DNA of 64,000 bases from Mycobacterium basiliense (GTDB lineage: Bacteria > Actinomycetota > Actinomycetes > Mycobacteriales > Mycobacteriaceae), in NCBI RefSeq assembly GCF_900292015.1, contig NZ_LR130759.1, positions 5,518,001 through 5,582,000 on the forward strand. Reading direction: 5' to 3'. The translations under genes were made by a program, and so were the position numbers. Below are positions 37,422 to 46,943 of the stretch, in pieces. A model generated the notes under the pieces. The model did no database searches. It saw only the letters and a list, made by a program, of their open reading frames with translations, and was not told the origin of the DNA. Every line of letters starts with the position of its first letter. Position 1 is the stretch's first letter.

Positions 37422-39707
37422 TCACGAGACGTCTGCGAGCGCCTCGTTGAGCAATCCGGCGACATATCGCCAATACAGCCAATCGGCGACCGCGGGACGC
37501 TGGGTCTCCGCATCGGCCGCCCGATACGCCTGGTGTAGGGCGATTTCCTGGCAGTGTTCTGCGTAGGCACGAAACGCCCTCAGGTGGGCGACCTCGCGGC
37601 CGCTGGCGTTGCTCGTCATGGGCTTCATCAGGTCGAACCAGAACATGTGGCGCTCGTCGTCCGGCGGATCGGCATCGGTCGGTGCCGGTGGCAACAGATC
37701 AAGCAGCCGCAAGTCGTCGGTATCGGCCAGCTGGGCCTGCGCCGAGGGATCCACCACTTCCAGTCGAGAACGCCCGGTCATCTTGCCGCTCTCCGGGATG
37801 TCGTCGGCTTCCAAAAGGATCTTGGCGGCACCCGGATCGGAATTGGCCAGCTGTTCCGCTGTGCCGATCACCGCGCGCAGCTTCAAGTCGTGATAGGTCG
37901 CCCAGCCCAGCACCGCCAACAAGGGATAGGTGGCGTAACGTGCCTTCTCATCGGCGGGCATGGCGTGGTCGGCGCTGGCCATGTACACGTTGTTCGGCAA
38001 CTGGATCCATTCGGGGATGTAGGCCAGCCCGTAGCTGTTGGCCACGACGATGTCACCGTCGGTCGTCACCGCGGTGATCCAGAAGAACCCATAGTCGCCC
38101 TTGCCGACGCTGTCGGGAGCGTTCAACGCCGCAGCGATGCGTCGCGCCAACCGCAGCGGGTCCTTCTTGTCGCTGCGCCGGGAGGCCGCGGCAATCGCGT
38201 CGCGCGCGGCGCGGGCGGCCGACACGGGGACCATCGGGGACGGAGTAACGGCGTCGGCCGACTCGGTTTTCTCTTTATCGGGTTGGTCGGACGGCTCCGG
38301 GGGCGGCGCCGGACGCGAAGGGGCGGGGGTGCGCGCAGCGGCGGGCCGCGGCGTAGCTGTGGCCGGTGCCTTCCCGGCGGGGCCCACCGGTGCACGCCCA
38401 GAGGCGGCGCGCGAACCCGTGCTCGATGCCGCGGCCTGACTCGCGCTTGGGCCGGCACCCGCCGACGCCGCAGCGGCCCCCGGTCCGACTGACATTCCTC
38501 GTGCGGCCGCAGCGGGCATACCGCCGGCCGCCGCTGGCGCCGTAGCCGCCGAAGTGTCGTCGGCATGCGACGGGCCGGCTGGTCCCACCGGCTGCGTGGA
38601 CGGCGCTGCGGGGGCCTCCGTCGCCGCCGCCGGTTTTACGTGGGCCGGCTCGGTTGCCGGCGAATCGGGTGTTGACGGGCCAGCGGGACCCGCCGGTGTC
38701 GCCGGATGATCTGGTGGTGGCGGCCCGTCTGGGGCGGGCTGCGGGCTGGGCGCCGGACCCGGTTGGACAGGTGTCGGTGGCGGCGGCGCGGGCGCGGGTG
38801 CGGGCGCGGGTGCCGGGGCGGGGGTAACCGGGGTGTCGGGGGTTGGCTTGCCCGGTTTGACCGGGGTGATCGGCGTAACCGGCCCTCCCGGAGTACCGGG
38901 CTTGATCGGAGTACCAGGCGTGACCGGCGGAACCGGTGTTACCGGTGTGACGGGTTGGCCGGGGGTCACCGGATGCGGCGGCGGACCCGGTGTCGGGTTT
39001 ACCGGAGGAACCGGGCGCGGGACGCCGGGGGTAATCGGGCGAGACGGCGTAACCGGCTCGTAGGGATTCACCGGTGTCGGTTCGAAGGGCCTCGGGGTCG
39101 GCCTTTCGGGTGACGGCTTGCCCGGGGTTGGTACCACCACAGACGGTATGTCCGGGGCTGGCGGTGTTACTTGATGGAGTAGATCCTGAAGCGCATTGTG
39201 CGGCGGCTTCCAGTTTTTGGACGCCAAAACTTGTTCGGCGGCCTGGGCCACCAGGCTGGTATTGGCGCTATGGGTCGCGCGGACCAACGAGTTGATGGCT
39301 TCTCGTCGCTGATCGGCGTCTAGCTCCGGATCGTTTTCCAGGATGCTTATTTCGCGCTGAGCGCTATCTACGTTGTTGCCGATATCCGACTTGGCTTGGG
39401 CGATCAACCCGGCAACGTGTTGGTGCCAGGTAATGACCGTCGCCAGATAGTCCTGCATCGTGCTCATTTGTTTGAGGTTCGCGCCCAGGGCACCGTTGGC
39501 CGCACTGGCCGCGCCACCCGTCCACACACCAGCATCGAAAACTTCGACCTGCTGGTGCCGGCAGGAATCCATGACATCGGTGAACTTGTGCAGAACCCGG
39601 TTGTACTCCTGCGCCCGGTCGTAGAAGGCGTCTTCATCGGCTTCCGGCCAGCCGCCGGCCTCGAGCATCTTTCCGGCATACTCGCCTATCGGTCTCGGAA
39701 TACCCAT
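37422..39707 (-). CDS. espK: ESX-1 secretion-associated protein EspK
   Basis: The 761-residue protein has three parts. The N-terminal helical domain (1-185, [20 protein letters not shown]) resembles a PPE/WXG-type helical pair. A long Pro/Thr/Val-rich region (190-480) carries TPGxPxxP and VTPVxP repeats and an AP-repeat. The C-terminal globular domain (about 500-761, [20 protein letters not shown]) is shared with other Esp proteins. EspK binds EspB and helps deliver it to EccCa1 in M. marinum. GGAGGAG 8-9 nt upstream of ATG 39707 supports the start. It is the last gene of the minus-strand ESX-1 run. Confidence 0.92.
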   Translation of the reverse strand: MGIPRPIGEYAGKMLEAGGWPEADEDAFYDRAQEYNRVLHKFTDVMDSCRHQQVEVFDAGVWTGGAASAANGALGANLKQMSTMQDYLATVITWHQHVAGLIAQAKSDIGNNVDSAQREISILENDPELDADQRREAINSLVRATHSANTSLVAQAAEQVLASKNWKPPHNALQDLLHQVTPPAPDIPSVVVPTPGKPSPERPTPRPFEPTPVNPYEPVTPSRPITPGVPRPVPPVNPTPGPPPHPVTPGQPVTPVTPVPPVTPGTPIKPGTPGGPVTPITPVKPGKPTPDTPVTPAPAPAPAPAPAPPPPTPVQPGPAPSPQPAPDGPPPPDHPATPAGPAGPSTPDSPATEPAHVKPAAATEAPAAPSTQPVGPAGPSHADDTSAATAPAAAGGMPAAAARGMSVGPGAAAASAGAGPSASQAAASSTGSRAASGRAPVGPAGKAPATATPRPAAARTPAPSRPAPPPEPSDQPDKEKTESADAVTPSPMVPVSAARAARDAIAAASRRSDKKDPLRLARRIAAALNAPDSVGKGDYGFFWITAVTTDGDIVVANSYGLAYIPEWIQLPNNVYMASADHAMPADEKARYATYPLLAVLGWATYHDLKLRAVIGTAEQLANSDPGAAKILLEADDIPESGKMTGRSRLEVVDPSAQAQLADTDDLRLLDLLPPAPTDADPPDDERHMFWFDLMKPMTSNASGREVAHLRAFRAYAEHCQEIALHQAYRAADAETQRPAVADWLYWRYVAGLLNEALADVS

Positions 39708-40090
39708 CGCCTACTCTCCTCCCAACAGCAGCCTGGCCGCAGCGACGAGACCTGCCGGGTAGGTACCCGCAGTGAATCGTGAAACCGGCGCACAGACCCC
39801 ACGGCCGCTGCGCGCGCTGGCGGGCCGCGGCGACTGTTGGGCGGTACCGGAGGTCATGGTTAACAAGCCTAACCGAGGTTAAGGCCAGCTAGATGCGGCA
39901 ATTTGGGGTCAACACGGGAGCTTCCCGCGGCAGCTCAGAACCGCCAATTAGCGCGGTCACCGGACCGTCGCACAGCGGCCGGTGCGGATTCGAACAATGG
40001 CGGCCCAGACCGCGCGGCCACCTCGGAAACGGCTTCCCCGGCCGGCAAGATGATGCACCGGGGCGCGAATTGTCGTTGCCTCGCGAGCAG
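39708..40090. other. espK upstream region
   Basis: These 383 bp lie between the espL stop and the espK start. I see no gene. A TAACC-GA-GGTTA inverted repeat (about 39871-39882) lies 165 bp upstream of espK in an AT-richer patch, where TAGGCT on the minus strand could be a -10. This suggests espK has its own promoter; evidence is weak. Confidence 0.35.
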
Positions 40091-40438
40091 CTAGGCAGAG
40101 CCTTTGTTCATCGTGTCGGACATGGCGGACAGTGCCTGGATCAGTTGCTCCCCCGCCGCATCGTTGTAGGCGGACGCCGCCGACTGCGCTTTCCTCAGGG
40201 CCTCGTTAACCCGAGCACCGACCATTTCGGCGCCGACTTCCTTCAACAACCCGTCTTCAATGCGGACAGCGGTCAGCCACTGGTGCCCATTGATCGTCAC
40301 CTCGACGGTCTCGGTTTCGTCGACACCCCGAAAGGATCCCGTGTTCATCTGATTGAGCGTCCCGTCCAGGGCCGACTGGAACCGCGCGGCCAACGCTAAG
40401 GCTTCGGCGACGTGCGGGTCCATCTCCATTCCGGTCAC
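40091..40438 (-). CDS. espL: ESX-1 secretion-associated protein EspL
   Basis: The 115-residue protein has the YbaB/EbfC-like fold pattern: an N-terminal helix (EALALAARFQSALDGTLNQM), a beta-hairpin (VEVTINGHQWLTAVRIEDGLL) and a long C-terminal helix. Length equals that of M. tuberculosis EspL. EspL stabilises EspE, EspF and EspH and is required for ESX-1-dependent virulence; some family members bind DNA. ATGA overlap with the espB stop couples their translation. Confidence 0.93.
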   Translation of the reverse strand: MTGMEMDPHVAEALALAARFQSALDGTLNQMNTGSFRGVDETETVEVTINGHQWLTAVRIEDGLLKEVGAEMVGARVNEALRKAQSAASAYNDAAGEQLIQALSAMSDTMNKGSA

Positions 40439-41820
40439 TTTGTCTCCTTGCTGTCTTGACGGCGGCGATTACCGATAACGGCCTCGGTCCACTCCCGGTC
40501 CTCTGTGTAGAGCGCTTCTTCGTCTTGCTGGGCGCCCTTGGACTTGGAGCTGCCCTGACCCTGGGCACCGGCGCCCATGGGCATCCCCATGCCACCACCG
40601 GCCATTCCGGTACCTCCCGCGGCCCGTCCGGCGCCCGCTCCGGCGATATCGCCTGCAGCGGCAGGACGTACCGACTCGCCCCCGCCGCCGGCGAGCGGCG
40701 CCTCGCCCATTCCCGCTCCTCCGAGGCCACCGCCTCCGCCGCCGCCCAGTGACATGGGTTTGATTCCCGGTTCCTTGGGCATGTTCGCCGCGGCTTCGCG
40801 GGTGGCCGAGGTGAGTTCAGCTCCAGCGTCGGCCGGGATGCCGCCACCCGCACCCCCGGTCGGCGGCATCATTGGCGGGGTCATGCCGGTGGCGGGAGTC
40901 CCGGATCCATCGCTCGGCGGCATTAAGAAGCTGGGAATTAGTCCCTGCGGTTGCGCAGGTGGCGGCGGGTCGATCTTGATGGCGGGAGGAGGCTTCGGCG
41001 GATTCACCGGCTCAAGATCTGCCTTGGTGTTGTACTCGCTCAACACCTTCTCCGATGTCTCCTGGTACTCCGCGTAAAGCTTGATGGCTTGCTGCTGATA
41101 GTCGGGATCCTTTGCCAGCTCTTCAAGCTTCGTGATATCCGCCAACGTGGGGTGGGAACGCCGTGCCCACACATGCAGTTGCGCCACGAATTGAGCCTGC
41201 TTGGCCAGTGCGGCGCTCAGTTTGGCCATGTGCAAGACCCAATCTTTTTGTTGATCCATGGAGGCCTCGCAGGCGGTGGCCGCGTCGCCTTCCCAGTTCT
41301 CGAAGATCCGGAACCGCTTGATGTCCCCTTGAAGTGCCAGGTTGAAGCTGGTCCAGCCCTCGGCGAAGTGCGCGAACGACGTGCCCTGGTCACCCGCTTC
41401 GAGCTTTGTCGCGGCGGTCTTGAGATCGGTAAAGTCCGACTCGCCCGCGGTCGCCACCTTTGAGGTGTCCTGCAGACCCTCGGTCTCGCCCGCACCCGCG
41501 CCCCCGGCCGACTGGGCTTCCACATCTGAGCCACCGTCGCTATCCAGCGCGGCTTCCGACTCCTCCTCAACCTCGCCATACGCCTTAGCCGCGTTGCGCA
41601 GTGACGTCGCCAACCGTTCCCGCTCGCGCGCGCCCGCCCGCAGGTAAAGGCGGATATTGTCGGCGGATACCGCCAACTGTTGGGCTGCGTTTTGGGCCGC
41701 AGTGAGCTCGCAGGGTGTAACGGGCACATCGGTGGGTGGGTCCGCCATCGGCGTCTCCACCTCGTTGGCTCTATTCAGAATTTCCTGCTGATCCACGGTA
41801 ACGGTCTGCGGCTGGCTCAT
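40435..41820 (-). CDS. espB: ESX-1 secreted protein EspB
   Basis: The 461-residue protein has an N-terminal PE-PPE-like helical bundle (about 1-280), including the WEGDAATA turn that takes the place of WxG, and a low-complexity Gly/Pro-rich C-terminal region. That region (GGGGGGLGGAGMGEAPLAGG) is where MycP1 cleaves the M. tuberculosis protein. EspB oligomerises into heptamers and binds phospholipids. AAGGAGG lies about 11 nt before the ATG at 41820. The C-terminus is acidic/basic mixed (ALYTEDREWTEAVIGNRR). Confidence 0.95.
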   Translation of the reverse strand: MSQPQTVTVDQQEILNRANEVETPMADPPTDVPVTPCELTAAQNAAQQLAVSADNIRLYLRAGARERERLATSLRNAAKAYGEVEEESEAALDSDGGSDVEAQSAGGAGAGETEGLQDTSKVATAGESDFTDLKTAATKLEAGDQGTSFAHFAEGWTSFNLALQGDIKRFRIFENWEGDAATACEASMDQQKDWVLHMAKLSAALAKQAQFVAQLHVWARRSHPTLADITKLEELAKDPDYQQQAIKLYAEYQETSEKVLSEYNTKADLEPVNPPKPPPAIKIDPPPPAQPQGLIPSFLMPPSDGSGTPATGMTPPMMPPTGGAGGGIPADAGAELTSATREAAANMPKEPGIKPMSLGGGGGGGLGGAGMGEAPLAGGGGESVRPAAAGDIAGAGAGRAAGGTGMAGGGMGMPMGAGAQGQGSSKSKGAQQDEEALYTEDREWTEAVIGNRRRQDSKETK

Positions 41821-41924
41821 GTCGGATCATCCTCCTTAGTGCTACAGCCATTATCGTCGCTGACGCGGAGGGTTCTTGCACCAAAAAAATTCACCAGCGC
41901 TCATCCCCGCCCCGGCCGCCTTGC

Positions 41925-43325
41925 CTACTTTTTGGGCAGGGCCATCTGGTAGCGGCTTTCCTCAGGTGGGGAAACCCGGCGAATCGGCAATTTCCGATGC
42001 CGTGGAGTGCCGACCAGGTTATGCCGCAAGATCACGGTGTCGACGCCGGGATGCGGGCCAAGATAGGTCGTGGCGTGGGGCCACGCCACCTTGGCCACCG
42101 ATCCGATATGCGCTCCGATCAGCGCGGCAAACTGCTCGAAGTGGGGTCCGACCGTGACGATCCCGCCCGCAGCCGCCGAGCGTACGGCGAACTGGGTGAA
42201 GGTTTGTGCGTCACCAAGGTTGATGCTCACGTCCACGTCGTCAAACGGGATGTAGACCGGGCACCGGTTCACCGTCTCACCGACCAGCACACCCGCTGAT
42301 CCGATGGGCAATTGGCAGTGATGGTTGGCGACGAGATTTTGGCCCTCCAAGGCCAGCCGCTGACCACCGAAAAGACGGGAGAATCCGCGCGGCGTCTTGG
42401 GCTTGCCCGCCATGGTCAGCAACACCGTGGAGCGGGGCGGCATTCCAGGAGCGATCCGGACCCTGGTAACGGTGTGGTCCGCTCGCGCCGACCACCAAAG
42501 ATCCGGGCCACCTGGCGCGGTGTAGGCGGCGGTATATGCGTCGCGCCCCTTGATCATCGACCATCTCTCCCGCACAAAGTCGATGTCGATGGCGCGGTCG
42601 TAGTCATCGAAACTGCGTCCGCATGCGGCGTCGACACCGTTGCTGGCCAGGCCATCAGCAATCCGAGTCGCCGAGGCCACCAAATAGCGCGCCAACCCGG
42701 CAACACCCTCGTCACGCCGCCGCGCTGACTTACGGGTACGTTCCGGATCGGCTCGCAGCATGATCCAGCTACGCCGGCTGGCCGGGGCTGGATCGGCTCC
42801 GATCACCTGCTGGTACAGGTTGACCACCTCGGGTGCCGCGGTGGCGCCGACTCGGTAGCCGGCGGATACGACATCGGCTTCCAGGTCGGGACAATGCACC
42901 GCCAGAAGCTCCTCCAACAGCTGGGTGTCCAACACGTCGTCGGTGTGGGCCTGCCCGTCGACGATGACCGTTGGCGTAAACGGTCGGGCCTTGAGCTCGA
43001 TGACCGCGACCAGACACTCACGCCGCCACCGCACCGCGACATGATCTCCCGGTTTCACGGTGGCACCGACCACCGGCTCGGATGGCGCGTCCACCGGCTT
43101 GCGGTGCCGGCGCAGCCACGCGAATACCGTGGCCACCCAACCGGTGACCCGACGACCGAAGAAGGTGACGGTGGCCACGATCACGCCCACCACCGCGATC
43201 ACCAAGCCCACCCACCAGTAGCGCGTGTGCAGGAACAACATGATGGAGGGCGGAACCAACACCGCGACTAGCAATGTGTGACCGGTACTAAACCGAAACC
43301 GTATTGGGCTAAACGGGTTTCTCAT
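41925..43325 (-). CDS. eccE1: ESX-1 membrane component EccE1
   Basis: The 466-residue protein has two N-terminal transmembrane helices (FSTGHTLLVAVLVPPSIMLF and WVGLVIAVVGVIVATVTF) and a large hydrophilic domain with a glycosyltransferase-like fold of structural role in the type VII complex. The ATG at 43325 (MRNPFSPIRFRF) matches the known N-terminus and overlaps the mycP1 stop as ATGA. The longer open frame is antisense-free only because it lies inside mycP1. EccE lines the periphery of the complex and binds the MycP region. Confidence 0.94.
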   Translation of the reverse strand: MRNPFSPIRFRFSTGHTLLVAVLVPPSIMLFLHTRYWWVGLVIAVVGVIVATVTFFGRRVTGWVATVFAWLRRHRKPVDAPSEPVVGATVKPGDHVAVRWRRECLVAVIELKARPFTPTVIVDGQAHTDDVLDTQLLEELLAVHCPDLEADVVSAGYRVGATAAPEVVNLYQQVIGADPAPASRRSWIMLRADPERTRKSARRRDEGVAGLARYLVASATRIADGLASNGVDAACGRSFDDYDRAIDIDFVRERWSMIKGRDAYTAAYTAPGGPDLWWSARADHTVTRVRIAPGMPPRSTVLLTMAGKPKTPRGFSRLFGGQRLALEGQNLVANHHCQLPIGSAGVLVGETVNRCPVYIPFDDVDVSINLGDAQTFTQFAVRSAAAGGIVTVGPHFEQFAALIGAHIGSVAKVAWPHATTYLGPHPGVDTVILRHNLVGTPRHRKLPIRRVSPPEESRYQMALPKK

Positions 43326-44662
43326 CGGCGCCTCAGCGCCCGAGCGGCGAGCGTGCCCAACCCCAGCGCCAGCACCAAGCCGAGCACCGATAGCGCCACG
43401 ACATTGATGGGCCCGCGATCCGGCGCTGGTTCCAAAACCGGGGGCGGCAGCCGTCTGACGCTGTAGGGAGCCGGTCCGGTGCCGGCCGGTATATCCCACG
43501 TCAACGCGGCAACGGCATTGGCGGCGCCCGCGCCGACGAGATTGTCCACCCCCCCACCGGGATGTCGTGCGGTGGCAGTGATCCGGTTCATCACCTGGAC
43601 CGGCGTCAGATCGGGAAAGCGTTGCCGCACCAGGGCTGCGATGCCCGACACGTAAGCCGCGGCAAAAGAGGTTCCCGCGATCGGGACGGGACCTTCCCGC
43701 CCTGGCAACGCATTGACCGGCTCCCCGTGGTCACCGAGGGCGATGATGTTCTCCGCGGGCGCCGCCACACCCACCCACGGTCCATGCATCGAGAACGAAC
43801 TGGGCACGCCGCTCTGGCCGATGCCGCCGACCGTCAACACCAACGGTGCGTACCAAGCCGGCGTGACGACCGTCTGCACTTTGCTCCAGCCGCGCGGGTC
43901 ATCCGGGGTCGAGGCGTCCGGCAGCGGATTCTGTGCGCAATCGCCGCCGGTATTTCCGGCGGCGACGACGACCACCGCGTTCTTTTCATTGACCGCGTAG
44001 TTGATGGCTGCACCCAGGCTGACCTCGTCGATCGGCCGACTCACCTTGTAGCAGGCGGCCTCGCTAATGTTGATCACACCTGCTCCGAGGTTAGCGGCGT
44101 GCACCACCGCGCGAGCGAGACTGCGGATGGACCCGGCCGCCGGCGTGTCGTTGGGGTCGTTGGGGTTGGCTTGCGAGCCAACCGGTTCAAAGGCCTCCGA
44201 CGTCTGACGCAAGGACAGCAGCCGCACATCGGGTGCGACACCGACGAACCCGTCGGTGGGCGCCGGCCGGCCGCCAATGATTGATGCGGTGAGGGTGCCA
44301 TGGGCATCGCAGTCGGACAGCCCGTCACCACCCTGGTCGACAAAATCACCCCCCGGCTCGGCCGGAACCCGTGGTGAGGCGTCGACGCCGGTGTCGATGA
44401 CCGCCACTGTCACCCCGGCCCCGGTTGCGAACTTGTGGGCCTCGGGTAGGCCCAAATAGGCGTTGCTCCAGGCCGGATCGTGAAAGCTGGACTCCGGCAG
44501 TGTCGTGGGACCCGTGCAGAGAACTCGTTGTTCGGTGGGTTCGTCGGGGCCTGTCACGTCGGGTGGGACCGCACCTGGGTCGATCGACGGCGGGCTGATG
44601 GCCAAGGCGGGCGGCGCGGTCAGCATCGCTAACACCACCGTCATCAGCAAGAGCCGGTGCAC
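43322..44662 (-). CDS. mycP1: ESX-1 mycosin protease MycP1
   Basis: The 446-residue subtilisin-like serine protease starts at GTG 44662. It has a signal peptide (MHRLLLMTVVLAMLTAPPALA), the catalytic triad D90 (AVIDTGV), H121 (CDAHGT) and S332 (GTSFAAAYVSG), and a C-terminal transmembrane helix (INVVALSVLGLVLALGLGTLAA) with a basic tail. MycP1 caps the periplasmic face of the ESX-1 complex and cleaves EspB. It is the first gene of the minus-strand mycP1-eccE1-espB-espL run. Length equals that of the M. tuberculosis enzyme. Confidence 0.96.
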   Translation of the reverse strand: MHRLLLMTVVLAMLTAPPALAISPPSIDPGAVPPDVTGPDEPTEQRVLCTGPTTLPESSFHDPAWSNAYLGLPEAHKFATGAGVTVAVIDTGVDASPRVPAEPGGDFVDQGGDGLSDCDAHGTLTASIIGGRPAPTDGFVGVAPDVRLLSLRQTSEAFEPVGSQANPNDPNDTPAAGSIRSLARAVVHAANLGAGVINISEAACYKVSRPIDEVSLGAAINYAVNEKNAVVVVAAGNTGGDCAQNPLPDASTPDDPRGWSKVQTVVTPAWYAPLVLTVGGIGQSGVPSSFSMHGPWVGVAAPAENIIALGDHGEPVNALPGREGPVPIAGTSFAAAYVSGIAALVRQRFPDLTPVQVMNRITATARHPGGGVDNLVGAGAANAVAALTWDIPAGTGPAPYSVRRLPPPVLEPAPDRGPINVVALSVLGLVLALGLGTLAARALRRR

Positions 44663-44838
44663 CCCGGAATCACTCCATTCATTTCGCCGCAGTGGAGCCC
44701 TGGCACCTGGGTGTCAGTCTGCTTGCAGTTTAGACGTAACGGCTGCGTAAACGAGGCTTTTCCCGCGGGGGTCGCTGCCGTCACCTGGCCTTGCGGGCTT
44801 ATCCGGCGTAGCACCGTCGACGGTATCCCACCGCTGGT

Positions 44839-44873
44839 TGCCGCTGCGCAGCTTGGGTAGCGCCGCAGCGGCA
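44839..44873 (-). terminator. Hairpin at the end of the ESX-2 operon
   Basis: TGCCGCTGCG (44839-44848) and CGCAGCGGCA (44864-44873) pair perfectly over 10 bp around a 15-nt loop, 69 nt past the eccA2 stop. There is no U-tract. The surrounding 279 bp up to mycP1 contain no gene that I can support. Confidence 0.55.
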
Positions 44874-44941
44874 GAGGTGATGCTCAAAGCGCTATGGGCA
44901 CATACCTTTCCCGTGCATGGCTCGCCACCGGGCGCCGCTCG

Positions 44942-46780
44942 CTACCAGACGATCGCAGACATGTCGCGGTTGTCCGAACACACGCTGCGCACTGCGGCTT
45001 CGACGTCGGGCGCGGTGATCAACTGAAGATCCTCAACCGACACTGTTCGGCCGGCACGTTTTTGGGCCACCACCCTGGTGTCGCGGAATCCTTCGGCGCG
45101 TTCGATGACGTTGCGGGCGAACCGTCCGTTCTGCATGGCGTCGATGCCATGCAGGCCGCCGGGAGTGGTGTAGTTGCGGATCGTGGTCGCCGCGTCCAGG
45201 AACGTTTCGCGTGCGGCGTCGTCGAGCAGGCTGGCGCGTGGCATCGCGTAGCGCCTTCCGATCTCGACGATCTCTTGCGGCGAATACGACTCGAACCGCA
45301 GCTTGCGGTTGAACCGCCCGGCCAAACCTGGGTTGACGCCCAGAAATTCATCGACTTGGTCTTCATAGCCGGCACCGATGAAACAGAAGTCAAAGCGATG
45401 GGTCTCCAGCTTGATCAGGAGCTGGTTGACCGCCTCCATGCCGATCATGTCCGGTGTCCCGTCCTGGTGGCGTTCGACCAGCGAATAAAACTCATCCATG
45501 AAAATAATTCGCCCGAGCGACTTTTCGATCAGCTCATTTGTCTTGGGACCGGACTCGCCGATGTAGTGGCCGCAAAAGTCTGACCGACGGACCTCACGTA
45601 TTTCGGGGTGGCGCACGATTCCCATGCCGGCATAGATCTTCCCAAGCGCCTCGGCCGTCGTGGTCTTGCCGGTACCCGGCGGCCCCACCAGCAGCATGTG
45701 GTTGGTCTGCCCCTCCACGGGCAGGCCGTGTTCTAGCCGCATCATGCGCACTTCGAGTTGGTCTTCGAGCGCCGATACCGCCTGCTTGACCGCTGCCAAC
45801 CCCACCTGCTTGGCCAGCAGTTCGCGGCCCTCGGCGAGCAGCTCCGCTCTCCGGCCGGCCGCCTCGTCATCGTCGAGTTGGTCACGACTTTTCTCCGTCG
45901 AGGGGTCCCACCGGTCGGTGCGACTGGCGATGGTTTGCTCGTCGGTGACTACTAGGCGCAGGTTCGGGTCTGCCAAAGCTTCTTTGGCCGCCTCCGTCAG
46001 AGCCCCGTTGATGGTGGCCTTCGAGAGCCAGATCTGGGCCTTGTCCTCCTCGCGCAGCTGACGGTGCACCATTCCGCGCACATAGGCGAGGTCGGCGACT
46101 AGCAACGGGATGTCCGCGGGGCCGATCGATGCGGTCAGCACATCGGCGCCGAACCGGGCCGATGACCTGCTGTGGCCGAGGACGTCGACGCGGTCCAGCC
46201 AGTCCAGGGCGACTCGCCCTTGCCCCAGGTGCGCCGCGGCGTGGGCGGCCAGCGCACAAACCGATGCGGTCACCGCCGACATGATGATCGCCTGCGGCGG
46301 CAGCTCCTCCGCGGCCGCCAACAGCACATCGGGCCAACGCTGGGTGGCGTACATCAAGAAGGTCCGGGCCAGCTGGTGCCATTGATAGTTGCTCCACGAA
46401 TCCAGCAACTCGCGGTTCGCCAATATCGCGTCGGCTTCGGCATACTCCCCGGCGATGGTGAGCGCCGACGACAAAGCCAGACCCACCTGAGATGCATCCG
46501 TCACCGTCATACCGATATATGGACCCAACTGGATGTCGGCAGAAAGGTTGCGGCCGATACGGGTGGTCTCCCGGTGCAGCCACTCACTGTTGGCGTTGAG
46601 CTGCTTCAGGGAGGCCAGCGCGTGGTCACCACAAGCCATCCGCCCCAACCACGCGTCAGCCATTGTGGGATCCGCGTCGGTGGCAGCAACAAATTCTGGC
46701 AACGCCGCCGCCGCACCTTGCCTGGCCATGGTCATCATCGCTCGATCGAAATGCCTTCGTGCAGTTAACAAATCACCCAT
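44942..46780 (-). CDS. eccA2: ESX-2 AAA+ ATPase EccA2
   Basis: The protein of about 612 residues is a CbxX/CFQX-type AAA+ ATPase. It has a TPR-like N-terminal domain and a C-terminal ATPase with Walker A GPPGTGKT (about 364), Walker B RIIFMDEFYSL and an arginine-finger segment NPGLAGRFNRKLRF. The ATG at 46780 (MGDLLTARRHFDRA) is preferred because GGGAGG lies 9 nt upstream; a GTG at 46810 adds ten residues. It is the last gene of the ESX-2 operon, 163 bp after eccE2. The presumed role is substrate-chaperone handling, by analogy with EccA1. Confidence 0.94.
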   Translation of the reverse strand: MGDLLTARRHFDRAMMTMARQGAAAALPEFVAATDADPTMADAWLGRMACGDHALASLKQLNANSEWLHRETTRIGRNLSADIQLGPYIGMTVTDASQVGLALSSALTIAGEYAEADAILANRELLDSWSNYQWHQLARTFLMYATQRWPDVLLAAAEELPPQAIIMSAVTASVCALAAHAAAHLGQGRVALDWLDRVDVLGHSRSSARFGADVLTASIGPADIPLLVADLAYVRGMVHRQLREEDKAQIWLSKATINGALTEAAKEALADPNLRLVVTDEQTIASRTDRWDPSTEKSRDQLDDDEAAGRRAELLAEGRELLAKQVGLAAVKQAVSALEDQLEVRMMRLEHGLPVEGQTNHMLLVGPPGTGKTTTAEALGKIYAGMGIVRHPEIREVRRSDFCGHYIGESGPKTNELIEKSLGRIIFMDEFYSLVERHQDGTPDMIGMEAVNQLLIKLETHRFDFCFIGAGYEDQVDEFLGVNPGLAGRFNRKLRFESYSPQEIVEIGRRYAMPRASLLDDAARETFLDAATTIRNYTTPGGLHGIDAMQNGRFARNVIERAEGFRDTRVVAQKRAGRTVSVEDLQLITAPDVEAAVRSVCSDNRDMSAIVW

Positions 46781-46943
46781 GGTGCCCGCCCTCCCCGGCG
46801 CTATGGCCACACTCGTGCTGGCTATTGGATAGCGGGCCGCGACCGCGTCCGACGACCCAAGAGGCCGGAGCGGCGATAGCGGCCATGGCCCTTCCGGTGC
46901 TAGCGCTCTTCACGACCATGCCTCGAACTTGCGTTGTTGTCTT

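Noticed and set aside
38833..39063. Plus-strand frame with a collagen-like Gly-x-Pro pattern
   Set aside because: It is the antisense reading of the proline-rich repeat of espK and has no ribosome site of its own.
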